Assembly: GCA_037176725.1 (NCBI GenBank) | Contig: JAZBRS010000026.1 | Location: 100,051,501 to 100,115,500, forward strand | Direction of reading: 5' to 3' | DNA from: Posidonia oceanica | Lineage: Eukaryota; Streptophyta; Magnoliopsida; Alismatales; Posidoniaceae | Length of the DNA: 64,000 bases | Shown: in pieces, positions 10,616 to 21,900 of the stretch | Layout of the letters: every line of letters starts with the position of its first letter | Numbering within the stretch: the stretch's first letter is position 1 | Translations under genes and position numbers: made by a program | Notes under the pieces: generated by a model | What the model saw: the letters and a program-made list of their open reading frames with translations, nothing else | Told to the model about the DNA's origin: nothing | Databases searched by the model: none

Positions 10616-13600
10616 GGCCAAGAAGCAGAACATCTACACTCCTTTGACATAACAAACCCCACATTCGAAAAGGAGATCCTCTCGGAACTTGTTGCATACG
10701 GAGAAGAAGATGAAGCAGGCGAGGATGAGAATGATGGACCATCACCTGAGTTCCGGCCCTATGATGACGATCCAGAAGGCCCCAACCTTCATGTTGAAGA
10801 GGAGACAGAGGTTGTTAACATCGGCACAGCCGAGGAAGCCAGAGAAGTTCGCATCAGTGCCCTATTATCGCCCCAGGCTAGAACAGAGTTCATTGCATTT
10901 CTGAAAGAGTATGCAGATGTCTTCGCCTGGAGCTATGAAGACATGGTTGGCCTCGATGTCGAAATAGTAGTCCATAACCTGCCCTTGAATCCAGATGGCG
11001 ACCACAGTGGCTACTCATGATCAAAGAAGAGATAATGAAGCAGCTCAATGTCAATTTTCTGAAGGTCGTTCTTTACCCTGAGTGGCTTGCGAACATTGTG
11101 CCAATGCCCAAGAGGGATGGCCGGATCCGGATATGTATCGACTACAGGGACCTGAACAAAGTAAGTCCCAAGGACGATTTCCCATTGCCTCATATTAACG
11201 TCCTAGTCGACAACACTGCAGGCTACAGGATGCTATCCTTTATGGACGGCTTCTCCAGCTATAATCAAATCAAAATGGCAGAAGAAGACATGGAAAAGAC
11301 TTCATTCATCACCCCCTGGGGGGTCTTCTGTTATCAAGTTATGCTGTTTGGGCTGAAGAATGCTGGCACAACCTATCAGAGGGCCATGACTACACTTTTC
11401 CATGACCTCATGCACCAAGAAGTGGAGGTCTATGTAGATGACATGATTGCCAAAACCAAAGAGCCTAAAGATCACTTTGCCTGCCTGAAGAAGCTCTTTG
11501 ACCGTTTGAGGAAATACAAACTGAGGCTTAACCCTAGTAAATGTGTGTTTGGGGTTTCATCTGGCATACTTCTAGGCTACATTGTTAGCTAGAGGGGGAT
11601 TGAAGTGGACCCAATGAAAGCAAAAGCCATCGTGGACATGCCACCCCCTAGGACTGAAAGTAGGTTCGAGGCCTACTTGGGCGTTTACAGTATATCAGTC
11701 GCTTCATTGCACAGCTTACGCCCATTTGTGAGCCCATATTCAAGCTCCTAAAGAAGAATGCACAAATCGACTGGAACAAGGAGTGCCAGGCTGCATTTGA
11801 TAAAATCAAGCAGCTTCTGGTCAAACCTCCTGTCCTGGTTCCTCCCACGCTAGGAAGACCTTTGCTTCTCTACCTTTCTACCATGCAGCATTCTATGGGC
11901 ACCGTCTTGGGCCAACATGACGAATCTGGTAGGAAGGAGCGCACCATTTATTACCTGAGCAAGAAGTTTAATGAATGTGAGGCCAGGTACAGCCCAATAG
12001 AGAAGACCTGCCTATCCCTTGTCTGGGCTGCACAGAAACTAAGGCATTATATGATGGCATACCCAGTTCAGCTCTTGTGCCGGCATGATCCTATCAAGTT
12101 CCTCTTTCAGAAGCCGGCTATGGTGGGTAGATGTGTCAAGTGGCAGGTGTTGTTATCTCAGTACGACATCACCTTCGTCACATAGAAATCCATGAAGGAC
12201 CAGGCCATGGTAGATCACCTTGCTGATTTTCCACTACATGAATACCAGCCACTCCAAACACAGTTCCCTGACAAGGATATCCTTTTTGCAATGGAGGACT
12301 CTGAAGAGAAAGACCCTGAGGACCAGGAGCAATGGCAATTGTACTTTGATGGTGCTGTCAACAAGAAGGGCCGAGGCATAGGCGCAGTGCTGACTACACC
12401 CCAGGGACAGATGATTCCTTTTGCGAGGAAGTTGACTTTCACATGCACAAACAATGAAGCGGAATATGAAGCATGCATCCTGGGATTGAAAGTCGCCCTC
12501 GAGCATAAGGTGTAGAAGCTGCATGTGCACGGCGATGACATGCTGGTGATCTCTCAAGTGAATGGCGACTGGAAGACAAAGGATCCGAAACTTGTGCCAT
12601 ATCACGAACATCTGCTGAAGCTAATAGAAGAATTTGGGAGCATTAGCTTCACATACATGAATAGAGCAATGAACGCATATGCAGACGCACTAGCAACCCT
12701 GGCATCCTGGCTTAGCATACCTGAAGACAGCGCAGTAGATGTATCAGTTACCTGCATAGAGCAACCCACGCATTGCATGAACATAGAGGAGGCAGATTCA
12801 GTAGAGGAGCGGCCGTGGTATCATGACATTAAAGCTTTCCTGGAATCCGACAGCCTTCCGCCTGGCACCACAGCAGCAGACAAGAGAACTTTGGCACGTC
12901 TGGCGTCAAAGTATGTGTTGGGGGTTGGGCAGCTATACAGAAGATCATACAATCAGATGCTATTACGCTGCCTAGACAAGTCAGAGGCTGACACGCTGAT
13001 GCTTCAAGTGCATGCGGGGACCTATGGCCTACACATGAACGGCGTCCTCCTAGCCAAGAAGATCATGCTCCAAGGCTATTTCTGGCAGACCATGGAAGCG
13101 GACTACTGCCGGTTTGTGCGTAAATGCCACAACGGCCAGATCCATGGTAACTTTATCAGAGCTCCCCTACAACAGTTGCATAACATGTCTTCGCCATGGC
13201 TTTTCTCCACTTGGGGGATCGATGTCATTGGCGCAATACACCCTACTGCTTCGAACAGTCATCGCTTCATCATGGTAGCGATTGACTACTTTACTAAGTG
13301 GGTGGAAGCAGCCTCTTATAAGACAGTCACCGCTGTGGCAACAGAAAAGTTTATCAGGAACAATATCGTTGCTCGATATGGGGTCCTGCACTCCATCATC
13401 TCTGATAATGGCACGAACTTCATTGCCAAAAGAACCGAGGAGTACCTGCAGAGTCTCAAGATCAAGCATCACAAGTCCTCACCCTATCGACCACAGATGA
13501 ACGGAGCAGTGGAGTCTATTAACAAAAATATTGTCAAAATCATGAAGAAGATGGCAGAAACCCATAAGGATTGGCATGATAAACTCCCGTACGCACTCTA

Positions 13601-14057
13601 GGCGTACAGGACATCAATCCGGACCTCGACGGGAGCCACTCCGTACTCTCTGGTGTACAGCATGGAAGCCGTGTTACTTGTTGAAGTAGAGATCCCCTCA
13701 CTGCAGATCCTACGAGAAGCTGAGTTGGAAGAGGTAGAATGGGTCGAAGACCGTTGCGTCCAACTAAATTTGAGTGATGAGCACAGACTACAAGCTATGC
13801 ACAATGCTCACTGTTACCAGAAGCAGATGGCTAGAGTGTTCTTGAAGAAAGTCCAACCCAGAAGCTTCCAGCCCGGAGATCTCATTCTGCGCGCCATCCA
13901 TTTACTTGACAGTCGAGGTAAATTCCGACCTAACTGGCGTGGCCCCTTTGTGGTCAAACAGATCTTCTCGGGCGGCGCTGTAACTCTTAAGGACATGGAT
14001 CAGGTCGAGCAGTCCGAGCCGGTCAACTTGTGTTACCTCAAGAAGTACTATCAGTAG
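10616..14057 (+). pseudogene. pol: E1 pol: RT, tether RNase H, second RNase H, integrase
   Basis: Pol copies element RNA into DNA and inserts it. The RT N-terminal lead-in (FAWSYEDMVGLD) precedes a small deletion/frameshift near 10998. RT fingers and palm then run in another frame (ATG 11017), with catalytic YVDD at residues 139-142, to TAG 11590, where related elements have Gln. A further frameshift near 11670 leads to the degenerate tether RNase H (RKERTIYYLSKKFNECE, LPFxP region to 12183), a second RNase H (about 12330-12720; YFDGA, NEAEYEA, GDD, NAYADALA) and integrase (about 12800-13650). Integrase keeps its DDE residues (GIDVIG, SDNGTNF, AVESINKN), but the zinc finger reads CHNGQ where CHKCQ is usual. 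Other stops are TAG 12183, 12513 and 13599. The likely natural stop is TAG 14055. Confidence 0.93.
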
Positions 14058-15443
14058 CCTGGAGCAACCATTGCAGATCCTTCTTCTCTGTCCCACCTTT
14101 TGTACTCCCATCCCTTACACGCTTCCGTTCTTCTTTTCGTCCTATCTCCCCCATCTTCACCCCTGTACATCTTCATGCATTGCTGTGCCTTATCTTCTGC
14201 ATTTTTATCACTGCATTCCCGTACGTTCCATCTCTCACCCCTTTTACTAATCATCATCATCATCCTCTTAAATCATACATCGCATATTGCCCGGTGATGA
14301 AAACCGAAGTGCTTGCCTGCTCTGGAAGGAGTCTCCCGACCTCACCTGACACTACTTGGATATCTTAGTTAGTGAGGGAGCCACCACTCAGTGAGCATGG
14401 GCGAAATGCCCAAACACCTAAGGACTTACACTCCTAGAAGAATGCTAGGTGTTAGCCCGAGAGGAACACATGTCTATGCCTGATGCACAAGAAAAGAAAG
14501 AAAGAGAAAGCCAAAGTTCACACTCGAAGATCCTAGCCTCCATGTCTCAGAAGCTAGGCACCCATTTCCTCTAGGGTAGAGATAGCGGAGACCTGCAAGC
14601 CAAAAAAAAAAAAAAAAGGGAAGAAAAGAAAAAAGAAACAAAAAAAAAAGAAGAAAAAAAAGAGAATGATAGAAAAGAAAAAGAGAATGATAGAAAAGAA
14701 AAAAAAGGAGAAACAAAAGTCATCTCCAAAAATGAAGGCAAGCAGAGTAATCCCGCACCCTTTCACCTACCCCAGAGAAGAGTCAAAATTCAAGCCAGGT
14801 CCTCCTTGTCTCCAAGACGGGAATGGGGAGAGCCCTACACACCTATATAGAAGCAAGAGAGTGAAGAAAAAGGAAAAGAGTAAGTGTAAGTCCTTGAGAG
14901 TTTGGCATGGAGCCTGTCCTCTCTACACCACCACCAAACATCACCAACACCCTTTCCTGGAGTGCCACCAACAAGTTAGGAGTCTGAGTAGAGTCCAGTG
15001 AGTCAAGGACCGCTCCCTTCCTATACAGCAGGCACCAAAGCACTCCTGATGCTGAGGGCAAACTACACCAATCATGAATCATGCATACATCTACATTTCC
15101 AACCATCTCCTCTCCCTCTAATCATTCCGCCTTGCAAAACTTGCTCCAACATTGAGACAGTACTCCTACTCAACACACGTTGGCATCATCAAGCTGCGTT
15201 GGTCCAGAACTCCTGCCAGTCCCCACCCCCATGCCAACAGAATCTCCTTACTTATATGTGTTTAATTGCTATGTTCTGAATGTTTACTGTTGAATATGTT
15301 GAACTACTTTACCAACTTCAGAATCTACTTTCAGTCAGTGATTATGTGCCTGTATGAAATCTGATAATCTACAGTTTTGGTAATAGGTACCTGAAGATTT
15401 TGCAACAGCCATCTGCCTACATTCTGCAGTTTGTGTAATAGGT
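14058..15443 (+). other. E1 spacer between pol and the extra gene
   Basis: There is no recognisable coding sequence. A strongly A/purine-rich tract (14598-14716, GAAAAGAAAAA runs) occupies the middle. The region may contain the promoter and first exon of the downstream DUF7745-like gene: CCTACTTTAG at 15447-15456 could be an acceptor, but no complete exon was identified. Confidence 0.6.
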
Positions 15444-16638
15444 TTCCCTACTTTAGTGACCCCGGTGCACTATTCTGAGATCCTGCGAGAGTGGATCGAC
15501 AAGCTTACCAAAGATGACTGCGAAAAGCTGTGCCTATGGGGCATTCCATCCAAACTGCTGAAGGCTGCTGATGTAGAAGTGAGCCGCCACCTTCTGTGCG
15601 CCGCTGCAAGGTTCTAGAAATCGGTGCACCATGTCTTCCGCTTTGGCAGAACTGAATTGACACCCACACTGGAAGAAGTGTGCCGGATCTGTGGCTTCTC
15701 CAAGATCATGGGATCGCCTATCTTCATGATGCGTGACGGATACATTGCAGTCCTGAGACAGCTGACTGGGCTCTCTACTCAAAGTTGCCAGCAAAGACTG
15801 ATCTGTACCAGCGGGTCCATGCCCCTACTTCGCCTAGTGTACTTTGATGATACTGTGGAAAAGCGTGCTGAACTTGGAGACGAGCTGTGGCTCCGAGGAT
15901 TTGTCACCCGTTTCCTAGGCGAGCTGGTCTTTACTCATGGTCGATTGACAATGGCCATCGAGATCGTAGAAATAGCACTTGCTGTGGTGACCCGGCAGAT
16001 AGACCTGGCACCGGTTGTTCTGGCAGAGACATATTGCGGGCTGGACCGCATCTCACATCGCTGCCGCCACTTTCATGGCTGCGGAGCACTTATACAGGTC
16101 TGGCTAGCCACACACTTAGAGATGGACCTTCTGCACCCCTAGGTGCATGCTTTTGAAGCCTACTGCAACAGCGGCCATGCCAAGACAGTCAAGAGCGTCA
16201 AAGAAGAATATGAGAAGCTATCAGAGCTGACGGATGATGCTGTAACCTGGCGTATCATCCCCTCCATGGCCGAACCATTCACTGTCTTCTTCAGCACACG
16301 TGACATGCGGCTGATTGTGCTACCAGGATTCACTACGGGTGTGGAATACCACCCTATCAGGGTCATGCGCCAGTTCAGCTTCCAGCAGGGCACCTTTGTT
16401 GACAGCACAATGCCTAGGCTTCTTCAGACATATCCCCTCAGCACAACTGCCCTATCAAAGGAGTTGGCCAATCTGATGCAGCATGGAGTGCGATCAACAG
16501 ACATCGCAGCTGCGAGAGGCATAGGATGCACCCTTGAGTAAGTGACTGAGGTGCAAGACCTCTGGCCCATCAATGAAATCCCACCAAGCGGTCCCCTGTT
16601 CCCTGACTCTGGGAAATCAAAGAAGGCTCGAACCAGCT
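15444..16638 (+). pseudogene. E1 sense-strand DUF7745/plant-mobile-domain-like extra gene
   Basis: One frame carries a globular protein related to the DUF7745/plant mobile domain families common in plant retroelements. After an acidic/helical N-terminal part (VHYSEILREWIDKL) comes HHVFRFGRTELTPTLEEVCR, the family core in which an FxF pair is followed by LTPTLEE, then a helical middle and a C-terminal tail ending near KSKKARTS. Stops: TAG 15616 (Trp expected by comparison with the paralogues), TAG 16139 and TAA 16539. The true 5' end is unclear and may lie in an upstream exon. It sits downstream of pol in the same direction, unlike E3, where homologues are antisense. The function of such proteins in retroelements is not established; silencing escape is speculation from the role of host PMD proteins in TE silencing. 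Confidence 0.75.
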
Positions 16639-17119
16639 AGAGCGTTTATGCAGCTGCTATGTAGTTTCCTTTCAAGTTATGCTGTATCTTTTGGCCTGCC
16701 ACAGGCGTGTAACCAACAGTTCTATCTATGCAAAAGTGTTTTGTGCTGTTTGCTTGCACTTCAAGACTACTTAATGCATTTCATGATTCTTCTTGAGGCC
16801 CCTAGCCAGACTTGCTGCCAACATGACGCAGGAAAGTCCTTAGCAATCAATCCAGAGTCCAGAATCTCTGCAGACCCACACCATCAATTCAAGCTACCAA
16901 GCATCCCTAGCTGAGTCTCCGTCGGGCTGGTACCCCAAACTACTCGTTTGACAAACACATCAGTTTTGTCTATCCTTCGGTTTTCGATGTCAGGGGCGCT
17001 TCGGCTGTCCCCTGGTATCATCTTGATACCAGGGGCATCTTTTTTAGATGCCCTGTGGTGTCACACCCTGTCATTCCCCCGTTGATATACCTGGATGTCA
17101 CTAGCTCCAATCTTCCTGG
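16639..17119 (+). other. E1 spacer before hairpin array
   Basis: Non-coding sequence. Repeated GATACCAGGGGC-type strings occur at about 17010-17035, some as inverted pairs (GGTATCATCTTGATACC), announcing the hairpin-rich array that follows. No gene seen. Confidence 0.55.
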
Positions 17120-18405
17120 CTGATAAGTCCGATATCTTATCATTCTATTCTTTCCTCCTCTCTTTGCCAGCTGATAAGTCCGATATCTTATCACCTATTC
17201 ATTTGCCGACCGATAAGTCCGATATCTTATCATTCTATTCTTTCATCCTCTCTTTGCCGGTCGATAAGTCCGATATCTTATCACCTATTCTTTTACCGGC
17301 CGATAAGTCCGATATCTTATCATTCTATTCTTTCATCCTCTCTTTGCCGGCCGAAAAGTCCGATATCTTATCACCTATTCATTTCCTGGCTGATAAGTCC
17401 GACATCTTATCAATTCTTTCCTCTTTTGGCTGATGATCCAAAACTCATCACTCTCCTGGCTGATGATCCAAAACTCATCATTCTCCCTGGCTGATGATCC
17501 AAAACTCATCACTCTCTTGGCTGATGATCCAAAACTCATCACTCTCCTTGGCTGTTGATCCAAAACTCATCACTCTCTTCGCTGATGATCCAAAACTCAT
17601 CACTCTCTTTGGCTAATATCCAAAACTATCCTGCAGTTGTGTTATACGGCTGACATCCAGTAACTGTCCCTCGTAATTGCACCTTTCGGTTGATAGGACC
17701 GTAAACTATCATTCTCTGGCTGATGATCCAAAACTCATCCTTGACTGATATCCAAAACTATCACTTGCAATTACGTTATACGGCTGATATCCAGTAACTA
17801 TCCCTTGCAATTGCTCTTTCCGGTTGATAGGATTGTAAACTATCATTCTCTGGCTGATGATCCAAAACTCATCCTTGGCTGATATCCAAAACTATCACCT
17901 GCAATTGCATTATAAGGCTGATATCCAGTAACTATCACTCGCAAATGCCCCTTTCCGGTTGATAGGACCATAAACTATCGCTTCCGGTTGATAGGACCGT
18001 AAACTATCGCTTCTGGTTGATAAGACCGTAAACTATCGCTCTCTAGCTGATATCCAAAACTATCGCGGGCATTTGCGTTATACAGCTGATAACCAGTAAC
18101 TATCACTCATGGACTGTGCTTCTGGTTGATAGGACCGTAAACTATCACTCCCGGTTGATAGGACCATAAACTATCGCTTCTGGTTGATAGGTCCGTAAAC
18201 TATCGCTTCCGATTGATAGGACCGTAAACTATCTTGCACAATTATGTTTTACGGCTGATATCCAATAACTATCACTCACAACTACACCCTCCGGTTGATA
18301 GGACAGTAAACTATCGCTTCCGGTCGATAGGACCGTAAACTATTGTTTCCGGTTGATAGGAACATAAACTATCACCCCCCCGGCCGACAAGTCCGATATC
18401 TTATC
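17120..18405 (+). repeat. E1 3' UTR tandem array of covarying mini-hairpins
   Basis: More than thirty short inverted repeats follow GGCTGA or GGTTGA. Types include GATAAG-TCCGATAT-CTTATC (17122 onward), GATGA-TCCAAAAC-TCATC (17432-17604), GATAG-GACCGTAAA-CTATC, GATA-TCCAGTAAC-TATC and GACA-TCCAGTAAC-TGTC (17652-17668). Stems differ in sequence yet stay complementary. Between about 17650 and 17960 the units are organised into a higher-order repeat of roughly 132 bp that includes GCAATTGC. Tandem repeats in the 3' UTR are known in Ogre-like elements (described as seeds of satellites), but covarying stems are not something I know to be described. Confidence 0.85.
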
Positions 18406-18909
18406 ACTTCCTTTGCGCGACTTTGTTCTAGGAAGGCAAAGTCCCGCATCTCCCTACGGTAGGAAAGGATGGCCCTCTCCCTTCACGCTTCTTTTGTTTT
18501 GGATTGCCCCTTTTCTGTGTGGCTCCAGCTGCCTTGCTTGCTTGCTCCCTCAGGCAGGGACAAGCTGCCCTTTTTCCCCTCTTTGTTGCGCAAGTTTGGA
18601 CTTGCTGCCAAATTTCCACGTTGCATTGCAGTTTCTCCTGGCATCCTTTTTGCATCAACCCTGCACTTCTTTTTCTAGCATTGCATGCTAATCTAACATC
18701 ATCAGCATCATTTGTACTGCATCAGCATTCTCATCTGTACTAACTTTTGCACTAACATCTGCATTGCATCAACATTAGCATGCATTGCATACATTGCATT
18801 CCATCCATCTGCACCTGCATTTTGCATTGCAGCAACGAGCTACGATGTTCGGTGCATCCGCCGAATAAGTGGCTCACGCCAATAGCAATCTCCTGCTCCC
18901 GTCGGTCAG
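18406..18909 (+). other. E1 distal 3' UTR
   Basis: Non-coding. It includes CAT/GCATTGCAT-rich sequence (18677-18830), with an expanded, reversed counterpart in E2 (about 25978-26340). A segment with GGTGCATCCGCCGAATAAGTG is conserved with E2. No gene seen. Confidence 0.65.
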
Positions 18910-18989
18910 ATGGGGTGTCTGGTCAACCCTAAGTAGCGGCCTCGCTTAGGTTGACCTCGCTCAGGGAGGGGCATCTGTTGACACCCCAT
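18910..18989 (+). promoter_or_regulatory. E1 PPT-enclosing stem-loop
   Basis: ATGGGGTGTC (18910-18919) is the exact complement of GACACCCCAT (18980-18989), which lies inside the first 14 bases of the 3' LTR. The 60-nt loop holds an inner stem (GGTCAACCCTAAG 18921-18933 with CTTAGGTTGACC 18945-18956, one bulge) and the polypurine tract. Equivalent structures occur in E2 and E3. Confidence 0.75.
18962..18975 (+). promoter_or_regulatory. E1 polypurine tract
   Basis: CAGGGAGGGGCATC lies immediately before the LTR start TGTTGACACC. It would prime plus-strand DNA synthesis. The same AGGGAGGGGCATC is found in E2, and AAGGAGGGGCAATC in E3. Confidence 0.88.
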
Positions 18990-21900
18990 TTTGACAGGCT
19001 GAATCAATGGAAATCTTCTGGTGGCTTCTGAACCCGAATCTAGGTCCAAACCTACACCTTTCTCTTCATCCTTCTCTTCAAATCAAGCCCAAACCTAACC
19101 TAGAATCACACCCATCTCCCAAGCCCAAAAGCTACCCAAAAATCATAGGAAAACCTATCCTTCCTAACTTAGAAAACCTATCAAAAAATCCTTAGAAATT
19201 TCAAACCAAAACCACTCCCAAAAACCCTAGAAAACCTAGGTAAAACTACCCATTTTCTACACCTCAAAACCCTTCCAAAACCTTCCAAAATCCAACTTCA
19301 AACCGTAGGTCCAACACTAGAGACCCTAGGCCACACACTCACCAAGTTTCGCCTCTTTCCCAAACCTCTAACCCCTTCATTTATCCAAATTATCATTTTC
19401 TCTCTCCTAAATTATTCTTTTCTCTGTCCTCTCTCTCTCCTTCTTATTCTCCTTCTTTTCACTCGCTTCTCTCTCTTTTCCTTGCTTGGCTGTGGGCCCA
19501 CCTTGTACATCTCTCTCTTCTGTATTTTATTTTTAGCTTATCCCTTGATTTTATAATATTTATTTTCCTTTCATTCCTCCCTATCTTCTTTCCTTCTCCA
19601 ATTCTTCCTTTACTTCTTCCTTTTCCCTTTCTTTTCCTTTCTTCCACTAAATCTCTAAAAAACCTTTAAAACATTTAAAACTTTAAAACAAGAGAAAAAC
19701 AAATCAAAATCCTAAAAAGAAGTAATTAAAAACTTAAACAAACAATTAAAAACAAAAACCTAACTAAATCCAGCTAAAAAAGAGAAACTAGGAATACAAT
19801 CTAAAAACTACAAAACAAATAAAAAGAAAATGCTATAAAATCAAGTAAAAACCAAAATATAATCAAAACAAACCAAAAGTAAAAACCCTATTAAAAATAA
19901 TCAAAAACAAATCTTAAAAAAGAAGAAAACAATGAAGAATACTGTGACAAGTAATTAAGAAAAAATTTAACTTAACAAATCTAAAAGAAACAATTAAAAC
20001 CTAATACAAGCCTAAAAAAAAAACTTAACTAAAAAAAGAAAAAGAAAAGGAAAACTTAACAAGAAAAACTTAACTAGAAAATATTAAAAGAACTTAACAA
20101 ACAAAATTTAAAAAACAATTTAAAGAAGACTTAAGAAAAACCCCAAAAAACCTAAAACTCCTCCTAACTAATTAAAAAGCAATCCATTAAAAAAGCCTAA
20201 TTAAAAATCCCAACTTAACAAGAAAAACTTAACTAAAAAACAACTAAAAACTTAACAAACATTTAAACAAAATAAAAAAAAAACAAATTAAAGAAGACTT
20301 AAGAAAAAATCTAAAAACTAAAATAAAAAACTAAAACTCCTCTTAACCTTAACTAATTAAAAAACAATCTTCTAGAAAACCTAATTAAAATTCTTGACTT
20401 AAAAACAATCACTTTAAGAATAACTTCAAACCTTCTTTCTATTTTATTTCAATTTTTTCTTCCTTTTTTTTCTTTAACTTTCTTCATTTCTTTCTTCCTC
20501 TCTTCCTTATTTTTTTCTTTTTCTTTTCCACCTTTCCTTTGGTCCGGCCCACCTGACCCACTCCTCCTTCCTTTCCTTTCTTTTTTTCAATTTTCTTCCC
20601 CCGCACGCTAGGTCCGGCCCACAGCCCACAGCCAGCTTCTCCTCCACTTCCCTTCTTCTTCCTCTCCCACTTCTTCTCTGCCATTTTTTTCCTTTCTTTT
20701 TTCTCCAACCACCTTCTTCTGCAATCGACACATCATCGTCCTCACCTCCCAGACCTGCCATCCTTGCACGCCCGCACGACCTTTGCCTCCAGGCTGGACC
20801 GGCATGCGCCGCCTGCTTCAGCCGTGCGCCTGCAAGCCTCCTGCCACTCCCTCCTTTGCACTCAATTGCAGCCACCCAAAAACCAGTAGAGACCAGTAGC
20901 AATCCAGACCAAAACGGACATCTTGAGACCTTGCAAGCCTCCTCCTCTTACGTGTGCATTCTTAGAGCATGAGCCAGCCGGAGAGAACCCAGAATTCACC
21001 CTCTTCCTCTGCCAAAGATCAGCATTTTCCTCCTCCGTCAGCCCACTGCAATCCTGACCTCCAAACACCTTCCAAATCACTCCCAATTCATCCCCCAAAA
21101 CCACCCAACGTCTAGCATTACACTCCCTCCATTCCGCAGCCATTTCCATCCCAGAAATCACCCCAACCACCCAAAATCTTCAACAGAACCCAACACCACC
21201 TCCTCTCAAAATTCCCGACACCACAGGCCCGCAAATCTCCCCAAACTCCTCCCAGAACATCACTAGAAACCCACCTTCCTAAGCCACCTGAGCTTCAACC
21301 TTCACACACACCACAGTTCAAACCCACCACAACAAACAGTTGTGCCATTTTCTGTCCAAAAATCCACACACCAGCGATCTTCCTCCACGGACCTTCACAG
21401 ACCAATTTAATCCTCCAAACACCTTCACCGAGCATCTTGCTACCCACCGGAACCTTCCGTTCGGCCCGAGGAGCAACACAGCACTCCCCCCACCTTAGAC
21501 AACCAGCAGTCCACCCAACACAGCCGATTTCTTCCACCGGCTTCAGAACTCCCTTCCAAGCATCCAGCAAGCTCTGGAGGACTCCGTGGAGCAGATCCAG
21601 ACGTTCGCGAGCTGCTGACGATGCCTGCATCAACCGGACGACCACTACCGTCGTCTGCAGAACCCACCCACGTCGGGGGGACATTCCAACCAGCATAAAA
21701 GGTATTTTTCTACTCCATTAGCTTAGCCTCCTTCCCCTCCAGCTTTTCCGCCCCCTAGACTAGGGTTCTGCAGCCATTTTCGCCAAGTCAGTGCCGCCGT
21801 CACCCTTCTTCTCCGGCGAGCTCAGAGATCGCCTTGCCGCTTCGGCCTGCAAAACGCTGCTCCGATGGTCGTCCGAGCTCCACGCAACCTCCAGGAGTGC

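Noticed and set aside
5354..10998. TAG readthrough as a coding strategy
   Set aside because: Eight or more TAGs in one frame, with CAG in the sister copy at 6143, are better explained by CHG decay; frameshifts elsewhere show the copy is dead.
17095..17433. ORF with ADKSDILS repeats
   Set aside because: Translation of the GATAAG/CTTATC hairpin repeats.
17120..18405. CRISPR-like regularly spaced repeats
   Set aside because: Spacers are themselves related hairpin sequences, and the setting is a plant retrotransposon 3' UTR.
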